NCBI GenBank assembly: GCA_033064195.1
Contig: JARBJD010000105.1
Location: 62,001-126,000 of the forward strand
Direction of reading: 5' to 3'
Length of the DNA: 64,000 bases
Origin: Blattamonas nauphoetae
Taxonomy: Eukaryota > Preaxostyla > Oxymonadida
Position numbers and translations under genes: made by a program. The notes under the pieces are model-generated. The model searched no databases, was not told where the DNA came from, and saw nothing but the letters and a program-made list of their open reading frames with translations. Shown in pieces: positions 10,180 through 21,927 of this stretch (position 1 is the first letter of the stretch; each line of letters opens with the position of its first letter).

Positions 10180-13100
10180 TTATTGACCAGTGATGATTTG
10201 GCGATCAGTCAAAAGAGGCGGCAGAATCATCGTTTGATGAGGGGAACCTGTGCGAGTGGTGTGTGGTGATGATTGTCTGATTTCAGTCCTCGTCCTCCTC
10301 TCCTCACTGAAACCTCTCACCGTCAGCTTCGGAAGAGATTGCTTCAATTTACGAGACACAGACAGTGATCTTCCTCCTGTTCGAGTCGAGTTTCGACGTG
10401 GCGACGGTCCGACTGAGGGTGGAAGTTGTCTGAAGAGACCTTCGTTCTCTTCACTCTGAGTCGGTCGCTTTGATTGTTTCTGTTGATCTCGTGGACCAAC
10501 ACCAACACCCTTGATGAACGACAGAAACGGTTGTGGTTTCTGATGTTTTTGTCTTTCTTTTGAAAGATCAGTGAATGTAGTGGTGTCTTCTTCGACTAAG
10601 GATGGTTCAGGAGTGTGAGGATGAGAACTCTGTTCCTGGTGAAGTCTCTTCTGCTCGTCGTCGATGATCTTTGCTTCAACATCCGACCAGCTGAGATTCT
10701 GTGCATTCAACCACAGATCGAATTCGAGTCTGACAGAAGGGAGACTGCGCTTGATTTCCCGGATCAGATGGAGAAGAACAGGGGAGAACGAATACTCCAT
10801 TGCGGGCGGTGTGGGATGACGAGTGGGTGGTCGCGATCGACGCGGATCAAACGACACAATTGTCAGTGGGAGCTGTTTGGGGTTTGTGGTTGAGTCGATG
10901 GTGTCATCGAAGTGTTGTGTGCTGTGCATTGATTCTGTCAGAGGCATCCCTCGTTTGAGATGGGCGTATTGTGAAACGATTGGTTTGTGTTCATCGTTCA
11001 TGAAAGGTTGGAGGAATTGAGAAACAAACGACTCGGAGTTGAGGAGGGTCATCAGATTGGCTTTCCGCTGGAGCTCGTTCTCAGCTTGTTTCTTGGCCAG
11101 CTCTGTGTTGGCCTCCTTGGCATGTCTGTCGACCACTCTCATGATCTTGTCAAACTGCTCTTCTCGCTCGGCGTGAGTGATGGCTGTGCTGGGTGGCGTT
11201 GTCCTTCCGCTGGCAAACATCTCTTCCCAGATGAGCTGTCTGGTGTGTCTTGCCTTAAGTTTCTCAGCCAATTTGGCGAATTTCAGTCGGACACTTTCTT
11301 GTCGCATTGACTGCTCGATGTTTACAACATCGTTGCAAGCAGTCTCCATTTCCTCTTGTTTCTGTTTGATGACAGCTGGATTTGTGACGTCCAGTAATGA
11401 TTGTTGATTTGTGGTTTCATCCAAGTGTGGTTGATCCAATGATCGTTCGATGAGATGTGGGCTCAACGACTGTCCTGATTGAGGAATCTGATCTTCTTCA
11501 TGTTCATCTCCCTCTTTCTGTTCTTCTCCACGCTGTGTCCAGAGAAGATCCATTTTCGACGATTCGGAGACAGGAGTTTCTGAGCGTGCGTCATGCTCTC
11601 CATCACGTGATCGACTTGTTTGGTGAACAGAAGTCTCATCTCTTTGTAAAGAGATGCCAGCAGATGAACTCGACTCGTTGTCAGAAGACTCCACCTCGGC
11701 CCAATTTCGAGAGATCCCTTTCTCTTCCAACACCCGCTTTGTGAGGATGTTTTCCTCAACATCTCTCTCACCAGCGACCTTCTTGATGCTTTTCGCAATC
11801 AGATCAAAAGTCACGTTATACGCAACGAACTGTTTCGCGCGGGAGTCTTCGATTGCGTCCATCAGGTGTTCTTCATGCTTGTTTGTGTCGTGCGTGAGAA
11901 TCGAATCTCGGCGTGTCGATCGGACAGAGATCCCGTCTTGTATGGAAGGTTGTGGCTCCGCTGGAAGATCACTGAATCTGATAGATCGTCTGACCGGAGG
12001 AGGTGTGGCGGATTTTTGGGGAGGAGGGATTGCTTGGAGAGTTTGTTGTGCTTCATGTGTGGGTGGGGACTCGTCTCGTTGGTGATTGTGGACGAATTCT
12101 TGTGAATCCGTTTTCATTGATGTGTTTGAGTTTCCTCGTTCAGCCTGTCTTGTTTTGGGAGTGAAGGAGAGAGAGGATTCAGATGGATTGAAAGTGTTGT
12201 TTGATTGTTTTGATTTCCCACTCTGTTTTGACGGCGATGATGTTCGTTTTTTGTTTTGTGAAGATCGAGTGTTATGATTGACTGACGGTTCAGGCTTGAC
12301 TGATTGGTGTGTCGTCTGAGATTGTGGGTTGGTTGGGGTCAGATTGTATGACTCCGTGGTTTGATGACTGTTTCTGTTTTGTTGTTTTGTAACTGACTGT
12401 GAATTGTCTGGAGAATGTGGCTGATTGGGATGAGTGTGGGTTGTGTGTGGTGAATGAGTTTGTTGAGGTGATGTGGCATTGGAAATTGGTGGCTGTGGTT
12501 TGGTTGTAGTTGGATTGAATGATTCTTGAATTTGATGTTGTTGTTGAATGTGTTGTGTTCGTGTCGATTGGGATGGAAGTTGCTGTTGAGTCGAACTGTG
12601 ATTCTGAGCAGTTTTTGATGGAGGTGCTTGTGTTTGTGAGTCGCTTTGTTGTGAGTGATAAAAATTCACATTCGGTTGACCGATATTGTTGCTCTGGTGT
12701 GGCTGTGAAGTGATTCCTTGCTGCGTGTTGACGGTGGCTTCACTCGCTCCGAGCAGGGGCTGATCAGACCCAGAATGAACTGTTGGCAGAGTCAGGTGAG
12801 ACTGATTTCTTTGTTTGGCGATGAACGATGACTGTTTCCTGAATGTTTGGAGAAACAAAGAAGCATTTCTGACGAGTGCCGAACTTTTCTCGCTCATCTC
12901 TCTCGAGATCAGATCCGACTTGATTTCGAACTCTTCCATCTGCTTCTCTGTCTCCAGAAACTCTTTCGACTCCAATCCAAACGTGGAGAACGACGGATGA
13001 AGATCAAAAACAGGCGAAGACTCGTTTGGATAGGGAGAGGGTGTCATCGAGTGACTTCCCGGAGAACTGATCATCTGTGGTTGGCTGGCTCGTGTCGAGA

Positions 13101-16100
13101 CGGTGACAGAGGGTGGATTGTTGTGGACATGTTGAGGTTGGGTGGTTGTTGGACCTCCCTTCTGACTGGGTGTTGGTCTTGAAGTGGTGTGTGTCTCCGT
13201 TGGTTCTGTTTTCAAAAGGGCGCGTTCCGAGATGGGTTGTTGTGGTGGGATCTGTTCTGCATTGTTCTCATGGATCTGCTGTGCTTTGTCTTCGGAATAA
13301 TTCGTGTCGAAGTGCTGCACTGATTTTTGTGTCTGATTCTGCTTTGAAGATGGCGGTCTCGGACGAGACGCGTTCAACTTGAAGTTCGGGTCTGGTTCGA
13401 TGTGTCTCGCAGAGAATGGCCGAGAATCAGGTGTTGTACTTCGGTGCTGTTGGATGGGTGAGGTGACTGTTCGTTTTAGGTTTGTTTCGTCCAGATACAC
13501 TTTCGTCGCGTCTTTACTTTTTTGTGATTTCGACGCTTTCTTCCTTCCCGATTTTGAGCGTTTCTTTCGCTTTGGAGAGACGCTGTGTTGTGATGACATT
13601 TTGCGTGGCATTGTGTACACACTTTCTCGCCGCTCCGCCTGAACTTGCATGAACTGATGAAGCATCAGAAGGGCCTGTGTGGTGAAAGCCTCCTGCTTTT
13701 CAGCGTTGAAGACAAGCTCGCGTTTGAGCATTTCTTGTCTTTTCTGAATTTCTGCCAACTGCCTCGACATTTCTTGGACTTCTGGTCCGTCGTACTCTTC
13801 CGTCGTCAAAATGGTGCCCTCGTCGGGGTCTGCAAATTGGATGGTTTTGGAGGGCTTGCCTTTCTTGAGTGGAGAATATTCTGATGGGCTGACAGCGAGG
13901 AGAGGGCTCTGCTCGGATGGCGATTGGGAGAGGATGACGGGTTTCTTTTTGATTCGGATGCCGCTCTCTTCAATTTCTTGAAGCATTTTTTGAAGGGTCG
14001 TGCGAGCTGCATCGATGTCTGATTGGATCTTGGCTTGCTCTCGTTGGAGTCTGGCTTCCACTGCACTCGCTTTGGGTTTTGTATTCGCTTCTCTCTCAAG
14101 TCTCTTTTTCGTCCCAGCGATGGATGTTTCGAGATATTCGATTTCTGTCTTCTGCTCAGCAATTTGTGCGAGGAGCTCCTCAGAATTGATATCTGTACGA
14201 CCTGCTTTCACTGGCGACGATTGCTGAGTTGGTGATCGTCGACTTGCTGAACGAGACACACTCGCACGAGAAAGTGGCGATGGTGTGTGCTCGGAGCGAG
14301 AGAGTGGTTCGGTTCGTTTGGAACGATGTCGGTGTTTGTGTTTGCTGACAGGGCCGTGATGTTCCTCCGACAGTTCCGACTCCTCTTCTGACTCCGACTC
14401 GCTCGCGCTGTCCACTTTGATGCCTTCCGCAATCATTCTTTCCCTCCGTTCCTGTTTCTCTCGCTCCCGCTGATTCCTCGCCTCAATCCTCTCCTTCCGT
14501 CTCTTCATTCTGTCGTTCTCTTTCATAAACTGATCAAACTGTGGCTGGAACTGTCTGTCCAGAATCTCCTTCTCCTCGTCCAGCATCATGTCAAACACGC
14601 CTTCCTTGTCTTCGTCGGTCAATTCGACGGTTTGTGGGTTTATTCGGATTGACTCCAATTTGCCTCCCAACTGCTTCTCCACTTCGTTGTTGACAAACGC
14701 CTCTTTCCTCAATCTCTCCTTTTCCAGGCCTTCTTTCACACCTTCCTCCATCGCAAGCTTCACCTTGGCGTTGATTTCCGCTTGTTTCAATCGAAGAAGA
14801 TCGTCAAAAGAAGTTGGAGGCTGTTCGGAATCAATTTTGATCGAATCTTCTGTTCCATCGCCGCCTGCTGCCGTGAGCTGTAAGTTCTTCAGCTCATCTC
14901 TGATCTCATCGGCTCGTTCTCTCATCCTCTCCAGAATTTGGTCAGATTCTTCCTGAATTTGTGTCAGAACAGACGACAATTGCTGAACATCCTTCTCTTT
15001 CGTGTCAATTTGGCTCTGAAGATTGGTCTCTCTCTCTTCCAATGTTTGTAGCTACGATATTCAAACAAGTTAAACAAAAATGAGCAGGCAGACTTGGTTC
15101 GTGAGTGCCTCGACCTCTCTTCTCAGGCTTTCGATCTTCTCTTCAACCCAATCGTCAGTGTTCTCATATTTCCAAGCCAGATCTTCCATTTCTTTGAAGT
15201 ATTTCTGTCTGATTGTGCTAAGTTGGCCGTTGTGGAGTCGTTCGAGTGATTTTCGGGCACTTTGGGTGGATGTGATCAGGGCGTCCATATTCAATTTTGG
15301 TACCACTGGATTGGTTGTTTCATCTGGTTCGTTGTCAGTTCCTGAGAGGGTTGGTGAATACGTTCGTTCGAGAACAGGATTGGTAATAAAGATGGGATCG
15401 CTGTCCGAAGTGAGAGGGACAATGTTTGATGGTAGTTTTGTCTCTGTCATGTCTACAACTTCATCATCATTAACGTGGCGCGTAATCCTTTGCGAAGAAA
15501 AAACAAAGTAAGAGAAAATAAACACGATACCAGTCTTGAAGATCTGCCAAAATCGCATTCTTTTCTTTTTCAGTTTTATTGTGCTGGGCAAAGCTTGTTT
15601 TGAGGAAGTTGTGAGCATTCTAGGCAAAGAGTCATTGATATAATAAGTTTCATACATCATAATTGTACTCGCTAACTTTGTGCACACGTGCTCGAACATC
15701 GTCTGAGATGCCGTCCTCCAGAGGTTTTCCAGTTTCCTAGACAAATGAAAAATAGTGAATATGAATGAAAATAAGATTGAAATACAGCTTCATAGCTCAC
15801 TTGATCGTATTCCTTGAGGGCATCTTGTAATCTGTTCTTGATGGATTGAAGTTTCTCGTTCTTCTTCGATTTACGCTTAAAAACATATTAGCACAAAATA
15901 AGAACAATACATCTTCATATCGTTTCAGAGTATCAACACTGCAGACATTTGATGTTCATTAAACAGAAGAAGACAGGGTGAAGAAAGATGCGGTCAATAC
16001 GGATCGTTGAGGAGTGGATGATAAGCAAATTGTTGCGATTTAGGTTTTCCTTTTGGTTTTGGTCGAGATTTTGGATGTGTTCTCGATGAATTCTTGTTCA

Positions 16101-16101
16101 T
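10180..16101 (-). CDS. Large coiled-coil, low-complexity protein
   Basis: Exons 16101-16001, 15938-15911, 15875-15801, 15736-15656, 15619-15531, 15487-15094 and 15051-10180 join in phase to 1,879 residues. The N-terminus is basic (KSRPKPKGKPK). Charged heptad-like helices cover about residues 200-600, including IESLRREVEALTNQLQTLEE and runs of Glu, Lys and Arg. A central region of about 500 residues is rich in Gln, Ser, Thr, Pro and His. The C-terminal third holds further helices (WEEMFASGRTTPP, YSFSPVLLHLIREIKRSLP). I do not recognise the family. In a flagellate a basal-body or axonemal scaffold is plausible but unproven. Six introns sit in the first 1.05 kb, and the last exon is 4.87 kb without one. 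The antisense strand has many spurious open frames, caused by the biased composition. Confidence 0.8.
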
Positions 16102-16266
16102 TATGGAGATGTTGGATCGACAAAAAAAAAGATGGTTGGATCAAGAGTAGGTCTCGATAAGAGCATCGTTTATCAGAAAAATGCAGGAAAAACTCTTTGG
16201 GACGTGAAACGATAATAAGAAAAGGACCAAATGAAGAAGAAAAAAGATATCAGATGAAGAATTTAG

Positions 16267-19200
16267 TCAATAATCATAGTATGCGGACGATTCTTCATCC
16301 TTTCGATACGAAGCCGTTACAAGTTCTTGATACCCCTTCTGCATTCGATGCCATCTATCGAGTCTGGTCTTTTTCCTGTGCCTGTTCACACAGCACAAGA
16401 TAATAATGATTGCGGCCGTAAGAGCTACCGCTCCGATTGATCCGCCGATAATCCCAAACACGTATGGCTTGACAACGCTCGGCTGTGTAATCTCAACCGT
16501 AGCTGCATCAGAACTCCAAGTATTCCCTCCATCGCTTGAGAGATAGAAGTAGAGGAACTTGGGGACGCTGCCACGGAGATGGGAGAGGTTTGTGTTGGGA
16601 ATGATCACAGAATTTTTGGAGCCTGTGCTGAACTGCACGTCAAACTGAAGATAATTCTCAGCTGCGGAGGTGGGCTCGGCGGTGATCATGGCTTTTGGGG
16701 CGAGGTCGAGAAGGTTGTCTGCTTTGATTTGGAAAGGAGGAAGATTCGGCCAGTCGCTGTGGTTGAATGTGAGCAGAGTGGGGACAAGGTTCGAAGGAGA
16801 GACGGTGTTGCAGCCGAAGAAGCCTTCGGGGGAAGGGTTGTTGAGGTTGCATTGTTGGTTGCACAGGAGATTCTCCATCGGTGAGAATGTGCAGTCTTGT
16901 TTCATGTGGAGTTTGGCTGTTCGACACCCGCCTGACATGCTCTCGTTCTTTGAATTGAACGAGATTGTGTTGTCAGAGAAAGAAGACGATGAAACGAGAG
17001 CTGATGAATAATAAACAGCGATGGATGTGTTCATGTTATTCACAAACGTTGACCCAGACACGACAATGTGATAGCTATCCCCATTCCCTGTTCTCTCGAA
17101 CACCTCCTCCCGCCCTCTCTCCACTCCATCACCCACATTCGAGTTGGGAATGTCGGCATACGCGTAAATTGCTCCTCCACAGATCGTCTCCAACAGAACT
17201 GGAGTTTTGTCCCACTTGTCTTTGTTCTGACAAATGTTGGAAGAGAACTGACTGTCTTGAACAACAAGCGAGGCGTTGAGAGTTGATGAGTCCGCAAACT
17301 TCTCTTCGACGTAGATTGAACCACCTGAATTGGAGACTGTGTTTTGGGTGAAGGTGGTGTTGTTGACAACGACCTTCTGAGGCGGATAGACACTGTTCCA
17401 CACGAGATGCAGCGCTCCACCCTGCAGAGAAGAGCAGTTGGTGAAGGAGCAGTTGGTGAAGGTGCAGGTGCGGACGGTGAGTGTGTCCGACACAGACGCC
17501 GTTTCGGAGTGGACGATGATCGCACCTGCAGACATCAATGAGGAGCAACTGTGGAAACTACAGTCTGTCACAGTGAATGTCGAAACTGTGATTGCAAATC
17601 GGAGAGAAATCGCTCCGGCTCGTTGTGAAGATGTGCAGGTTGTGAAGTTGGAGCTTCGGATGATCACACTTTCCTCAACTTCATAGATATACATTCCTGA
17701 CCCGAACGAGGACTGGATTTGCGTGAAGTTGCACGATTCACAGACCAATTTGCGAGTTGCGCGGCACATCACAGCACCGCCTTGAATGGACTGGGTGTGG
17801 ATTCCTTTGAACGAGAGAGACTTCAGGCTGACAGACGTCGTGTTCTGGAATGACAAACAAGCCCCTCGTCTTCGGATATCTGATCCTGGCCCCTCAAAAG
17901 AGCAATCGGTGATGTCCACCGCTAATTGTCGGATTCCTTCCATATCGGCGATAAAGATTGAGTCTGCAGCGTAGATTCCATAGCAGTCGTTGAACTGGCA
18001 ATCTTTGCAGATGAAGTTGGTTGTGCAGTACAACACACCACTCCCGACAGTCGCGATGCATTGTCTGAATTTTGATGACGTGATAGTCATCGTCGCTGGG
18101 TAGGAATTATCGACGACGAAAGTGGAGAATTGAGAGGTGGTTTGAGTGAGGTTAGAAGAGGAAAGTTTGATTGTCTGTTCGATTTCTTTGATGGTAAAGA
18201 GTCCCTCGTCTTGTGTTGAGATGTTCGAGACTGTGAGAGAATCGAACGTGACTGTCTTGGCGCCAAGAAGGAACAAAACACAGCCATCGTAACTTGACTG
18301 GAAGTTGGAGAAGTTGGTGTGGGAAAAATGGACAGTGTCTGCAGTTGAAATGGCAATAAAACGGCCTGTGTCGAGAATTGAATCATTTTCCGAGTCGAAT
18401 GTGGATTGAGAGAGTGTTACTGTTGGTTTTGAAGTTTCACTTCCTTGGACACTGAGGGCTGTGAGCTTTGTTTTCGTGCATGAAGTGAAGTGGCAACCCT
18501 CAACAGTGATGGAATGGGTGGATGCGACAACTGCACAATCCGATTGACTTGAATTCCGAGTCATGTTCTCAAAATAGCAGTTGGTCAGTTTGATGAAGGA
18601 TGTTGTTTCGGAAGATTCTGAAGAAAGGGAAATGAGATGATCTGTTTTGATAACACAGGACGAAAAATTGGTTGATTCAATGACGATGGATCCAGACGAT
18701 GCTGCGATACACTTTTCGCAGCTTTTGAACGATGATTCACTGATTTTGAGAGCTCCTTCGTTTGTGATTGAGATCAAAGAGGGACTGTTCGAAAGTACGA
18801 ATTGTTCGACAGAAGACGATGTGATCGTGAGCGAGCCCTTCTGAGAAACAGAGAATGGACTTCCACTGGCTGGTGCTGAAATGTTGAAGTTGAAAAAGCT
18901 GATAAATAAGTCGGCGTTCTCTGTGGAAACTGAGATTTGGCCGTTTGATGAGATGCTAAAGTTTTGATTCTGTGTTCCTTGTCGTGTGACGACTAATTTG
19001 TAGTCAGGAGATGTGAAGATCGTTTCCAGGGTTAATGGATCCACGATGATCAGAGTCGAATCAGAACTTTCGGAGACTTTTTGGAGTGCGTAGGGCAATG
19101 TTTGGCATGAATTCTCGGCCGTCCCGCACGACAGAGAATCCCTTCCGTTTTTCGGCGAAAGGAAGATCTCGTTGTTGACATACCGAACGAGATATGAAAG

Positions 19201-21927
19201 GAATGTTTCGTTTGGTGCAGTTCCTTGCGGAGGAGCATAATCGTAACCCCACAGTTTGGAGGAATCATTGGCGAGCGTCAGACCAGAGTACGTCTGCTTC
19301 CAGTTATTGGGCTCGATGAGGGAGAGGAAGTTGGATCCGGAGAGGAAGACCCATTGACCGAGTTTTCCTTGCGAGCAGGTACAAGTGGAATCGAAGGAGG
19401 AACTGATGATCAGGGAAGAGTTCGGGAGGGAGGCTGGGCAGGCAATGTGGAGGACACCACCATCCTCTGACGAAATGCACGAAGTGAAGGAACAATCGGT
19501 GATGGAGAGTGATGAGGTTGCAGCGAGGGAGGCAGAAACGATTGATCCAGAATGGGAGGAGTGGAAAGAGGAGAATGCACAGTGTGTAAGTGAGAGGGAG
19601 GCTGTGTCGGTGATGGTGATGAGTGAATCACTGAAAATGACAATGGATGTTGTGAACGAGAGATATGAGAATGTCATCTGATTGTCATCTGTTGTAATTT
19701 TGCCGTCTGATTCGACTGACACTTGCTTTCGTGGATTGTCTGTTCTTGTCACAGTGAGATGAGTGTGAGTGTTATGAAGATCGAAATCTAGAGTTGTTGA
19801 ATCCTTGATCGTGACACAATTCGTCGATGATGATGTGAGATGGTCGATTGCGGTGAAGAGAGAGAGACATGGTGTCGATTGTTCACCACATCCCGAAACG
19901 TCTTTCCCTTCTGATGAAGACACCCAAATCGACTCGCCCGAGTAGTCGAGAAGATAGACAAGCATCGTGCATGAAGAATATGCTTTCTCCGAAAGTGCCG
20001 TGTCAACTGTCCACAGTTTGGATTTGTCTGCGTCGAATGTCAGTTGTTCGAAGGTCCCAGTCCAGCTGTCTTTTGTGACCAACTTGTCCACTCCAACGCC
20101 TTCGAGATACACCCAATCGCCGAGGCAGTCAGGATCGACTGTGCAATCAATGAAAGAAGCTTGGACTGTGAGAGATGTCGATGGAAGAAGGGTGTTTGTC
20201 TTTATGAAGAGGACTCCCCCATTCTTGGACGAGCGAGTGTTTGAGAAGGTTGTGTTCGTGATGGAGATGATTGCAGATTCGTCCATGCTGGCACTGAGGA
20301 CAGGTCCTTGGCACTTCCCATCGAATCCTGTGAACGAGCATCCTGTGATGGTCAGAGTCCCTTTGTTATGGAACGTGAGAAACGAGTTATGGATGTCCAA
20401 TCCTGGATTGAACGAAATGTTACGAATGGTTAATGTTCCTTCGCTGACTGAGATTTTATCGTTGTCGACGTTGGAAACAACTGGTAATGGCGATCCCCCT
20501 CCAGAGAGAGTCAGAGAGTGCGTTTGTTGAACTTGAAGTGTGGCGTTGAGCTGACAATTTGAGATGATCAAGAGAGCAGCAGGCTCTGCTGGATCCGAGA
20601 GTTCGTCATAGCCTCCTCCAATCGTCTTGCAGGGCGATGCTTCTGATCCACATCCTTCCCCATCTGTGCCTGTGGTCCCACAAACGAAAACAACGACTTC
20701 GTCGCCATTCCTTTGGGAAATGTATGGACAAGAATGTTTGTTCAAAATGGCCCATTTCTTTAAATGTTCGACGGTGATCCTGTCTCCGTTGAAGAAGGAG
20801 AGGGAGTCGTCAGTCGAGTCTTTGCTGATTTCTGAGATTGGTGAGATGAGCTGGCTGGATGGGAAAAGGTGAGAGTCAGGTGACACAGTACTGATTCTAC
20901 TTTCTCGATCACTTCTGTTGTGACTCGACGGAGTGGGGTGGAGTTGAAGAGAGCATGAGAAGTGATAGACGAGGGTTGAGTTGGAGGGTTTTGTGGTGTC
21001 CTCGTCGAAATGGACATTTTTAAGTGAAACAGAACCGGATGGAATGGAAAAGATTGTAGTTGGAAGTATTTCCGATGGAAAACGAAAAGAGCATCTTGAA
21101 AAAACGACAGATCCATTTGGATGGACTTCGATGAAAGCTACGACCGCTGTTTCCACAACGATGAGCTGAGTTGTCATGGAAAAGATTCCATTGTTGACAG
21201 TAATGACGTTTGTTTCAGAGTTGGAAAGATTCCATGTTCCGTGCCCCTCCAATCTGGATTGTCCAGAGAATTGATTGAATAGAGATGATTGTAAATTTGT
21301 TGATGTTATCATTGTCGTTCCATTCAAGAATAGAACGCCATTGTCCAGCTTGATGAAAGAGTTAATGCAACTTGGTCGGATATCAAGAGAACAATCTGTG
21401 AAGATCAAAGAACCTTTGAGTACGACATATACAGAATGAACTCCAAAAGAAACAGGTCGGAATGAAATGAACATTCCCTGGTGAATCAATTCAGACGATT
21501 GATGATGCATCATAATTGAAGCATCACGCGTAATACACAACTTTCCATTTGGAGTTGTGGTGAGCACCAGTGTGACATCTGGTGACATAATTGATTCGAA
21601 AATGGTGTAATTATCATCAATAATAATCAATTCATGATCGATTGCAAAGTTAAGAGCGGTTTCAAGTGAGAGGAATCTGTGTGAATAGAGTCCATATGAT
21701 TCTTCATCTAACTCACATAATCTGACATAAGTAATCCGTGAAGGTTCAAAGAGCAGAGGATTGTTTGATTGGTCTCGTTTCAAAGAATGGTTTAGCAAGA
21801 ATGAGGAAGTAAGTTGGTTTTGAATCAAGTGTCCATATATGGGGGAAGATGGAATGGTATGGTGGCTGTGAAGGGCAAAAATCGGTGGAATTAAGACGAA
21901 TAACACAAGAGATAGCTCAGAGAACAT
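16267..21927 (-). CDS. Giant Pmp-like beta-helix membrane protein
   Basis: One uninterrupted exon encodes 1,886 residues. It starts with a clear signal peptide (MFSELSLVLFVLIPPIFA). The long ectodomain carries Pmp-type repeats: GGVLFIK, GGVLHIA, GGAVMCR, GGALHLV, GGSIYVE and GGAIYAY, with FTQN, FVNN and FSDN as FxxN partners. Three CG-x5-PC/SC-x-[TS] module starts lie near plus-strand 20640, 19880 and 19115. A single membrane helix (about residues 1823-1847, rich in Ile and Ala) is followed by a 39-residue basic, Tyr-rich tail (NRHRKKTRLD to YYDY). This is a type I membrane protein. Chlamydial Pmps share the GGA[ILV] and FxxN repeats but end in a beta-barrel, which is absent here. Adhesion or a cell-surface sensor role is inference. 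The tail could bind cytoskeletal or trafficking adaptors. Confidence 0.9.
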   Translation of the reverse strand: MFSELSLVLFVLIPPIFALHSHHTIPSSPIYGHLIQNQLTSSFLLNHSLKRDQSNNPLLFEPSRITYVRLCELDEESYGLYSHRFLSLETALNFAIDHELIIIDDNYTIFESIMSPDVTLVLTTTPNGKLCITRDASIMMHHQSSELIHQGMFISFRPVSFGVHSVYVVLKGSLIFTDCSLDIRPSCINSFIKLDNGVLFLNGTTMITSTNLQSSLFNQFSGQSRLEGHGTWNLSNSETNVITVNNGIFSMTTQLIVVETAVVAFIEVHPNGSVVFSRCSFRFPSEILPTTIFSIPSGSVSLKNVHFDEDTTKPSNSTLVYHFSCSLQLHPTPSSHNRSDRESRISTVSPDSHLFPSSQLISPISEISKDSTDDSLSFFNGDRITVEHLKKWAILNKHSCPYISQRNGDEVVVFVCGTTGTDGEGCGSEASPCKTIGGGYDELSDPAEPAALLIISNCQLNATLQVQQTHSLTLSGGGSPLPVVSNVDNDKISVSEGTLTIRNISFNPGLDIHNSFLTFHNKGTLTITGCSFTGFDGKCQGPVLSASMDESAIISITNTTFSNTRSSKNGGVLFIKTNTLLPSTSLTVQASFIDCTVDPDCLGDWVYLEGVGVDKLVTKDSWTGTFEQLTFDADKSKLWTVDTALSEKAYSSCTMLVYLLDYSGESIWVSSSEGKDVSGCGEQSTPCLSLFTAIDHLTSSSTNCVTIKDSTTLDFDLHNTHTHLTVTRTDNPRKQVSVESDGKITTDDNQMTFSYLSFTTSIVIFSDSLITITDTASLSLTHCAFSSFHSSHSGSIVSASLAATSSLSITDCSFTSCISSEDGGVLHIACPASLPNSSLIISSSFDSTCTCSQGKLGQWVFLSGSNFLSLIEPNNWKQTYSGLTLANDSSKLWGYDYAPPQGTAPNETFLSYLVRYVNNEIFLSPKNGRDSLSCGTAENSCQTLPYALQKVSESSDSTLIIVDPLTLETIFTSPDYKLVVTRQGTQNQNFSISSNGQISVSTENADLFISFFNFNISAPASGSPFSVSQKGSLTITSSSVEQFVLSNSPSLISITNEGALKISESSFKSCEKCIAASSGSIVIESTNFSSCVIKTDHLISLSSESSETTSFIKLTNCYFENMTRNSSQSDCAVVASTHSITVEGCHFTSCTKTKLTALSVQGSETSKPTVTLSQSTFDSENDSILDTGRFIAISTADTVHFSHTNFSNFQSSYDGCVLFLLGAKTVTFDSLTVSNISTQDEGLFTIKEIEQTIKLSSSNLTQTTSQFSTFVVDNSYPATMTITSSKFRQCIATVGSGVLYCTTNFICKDCQFNDCYGIYAADSIFIADMEGIRQLAVDITDCSFEGPGSDIRRRGACLSFQNTTSVSLKSLSFKGIHTQSIQGGAVMCRATRKLVCESCNFTQIQSSFGSGMYIYEVEESVIIRSSNFTTCTSSQRAGAISLRFAITVSTFTVTDCSFHSCSSLMSAGAIIVHSETASVSDTLTVRTCTFTNCSFTNCSSLQGGALHLVWNSVYPPQKVVVNNTTFTQNTVSNSGGSIYVEEKFADSSTLNASLVVQDSQFSSNICQNKDKWDKTPVLLETICGGAIYAYADIPNSNVGDGVERGREEVFERTGNGDSYHIVVSGSTFVNNMNTSIAVYYSSALVSSSSFSDNTISFNSKNESMSGGCRTAKLHMKQDCTFSPMENLLCNQQCNLNNPSPEGFFGCNTVSPSNLVPTLLTFNHSDWPNLPPFQIKADNLLDLAPKAMITAEPTSAAENYLQFDVQFSTGSKNSVIIPNTNLSHLRGSVPKFLYFYLSSDGGNTWSSDAATVEITQPSVVKPYVFGIIGGSIGAVALTAAIIIILCCVNRHRKKTRLDRWHRMQKGYQELVTASYRKDEESSAYYDY

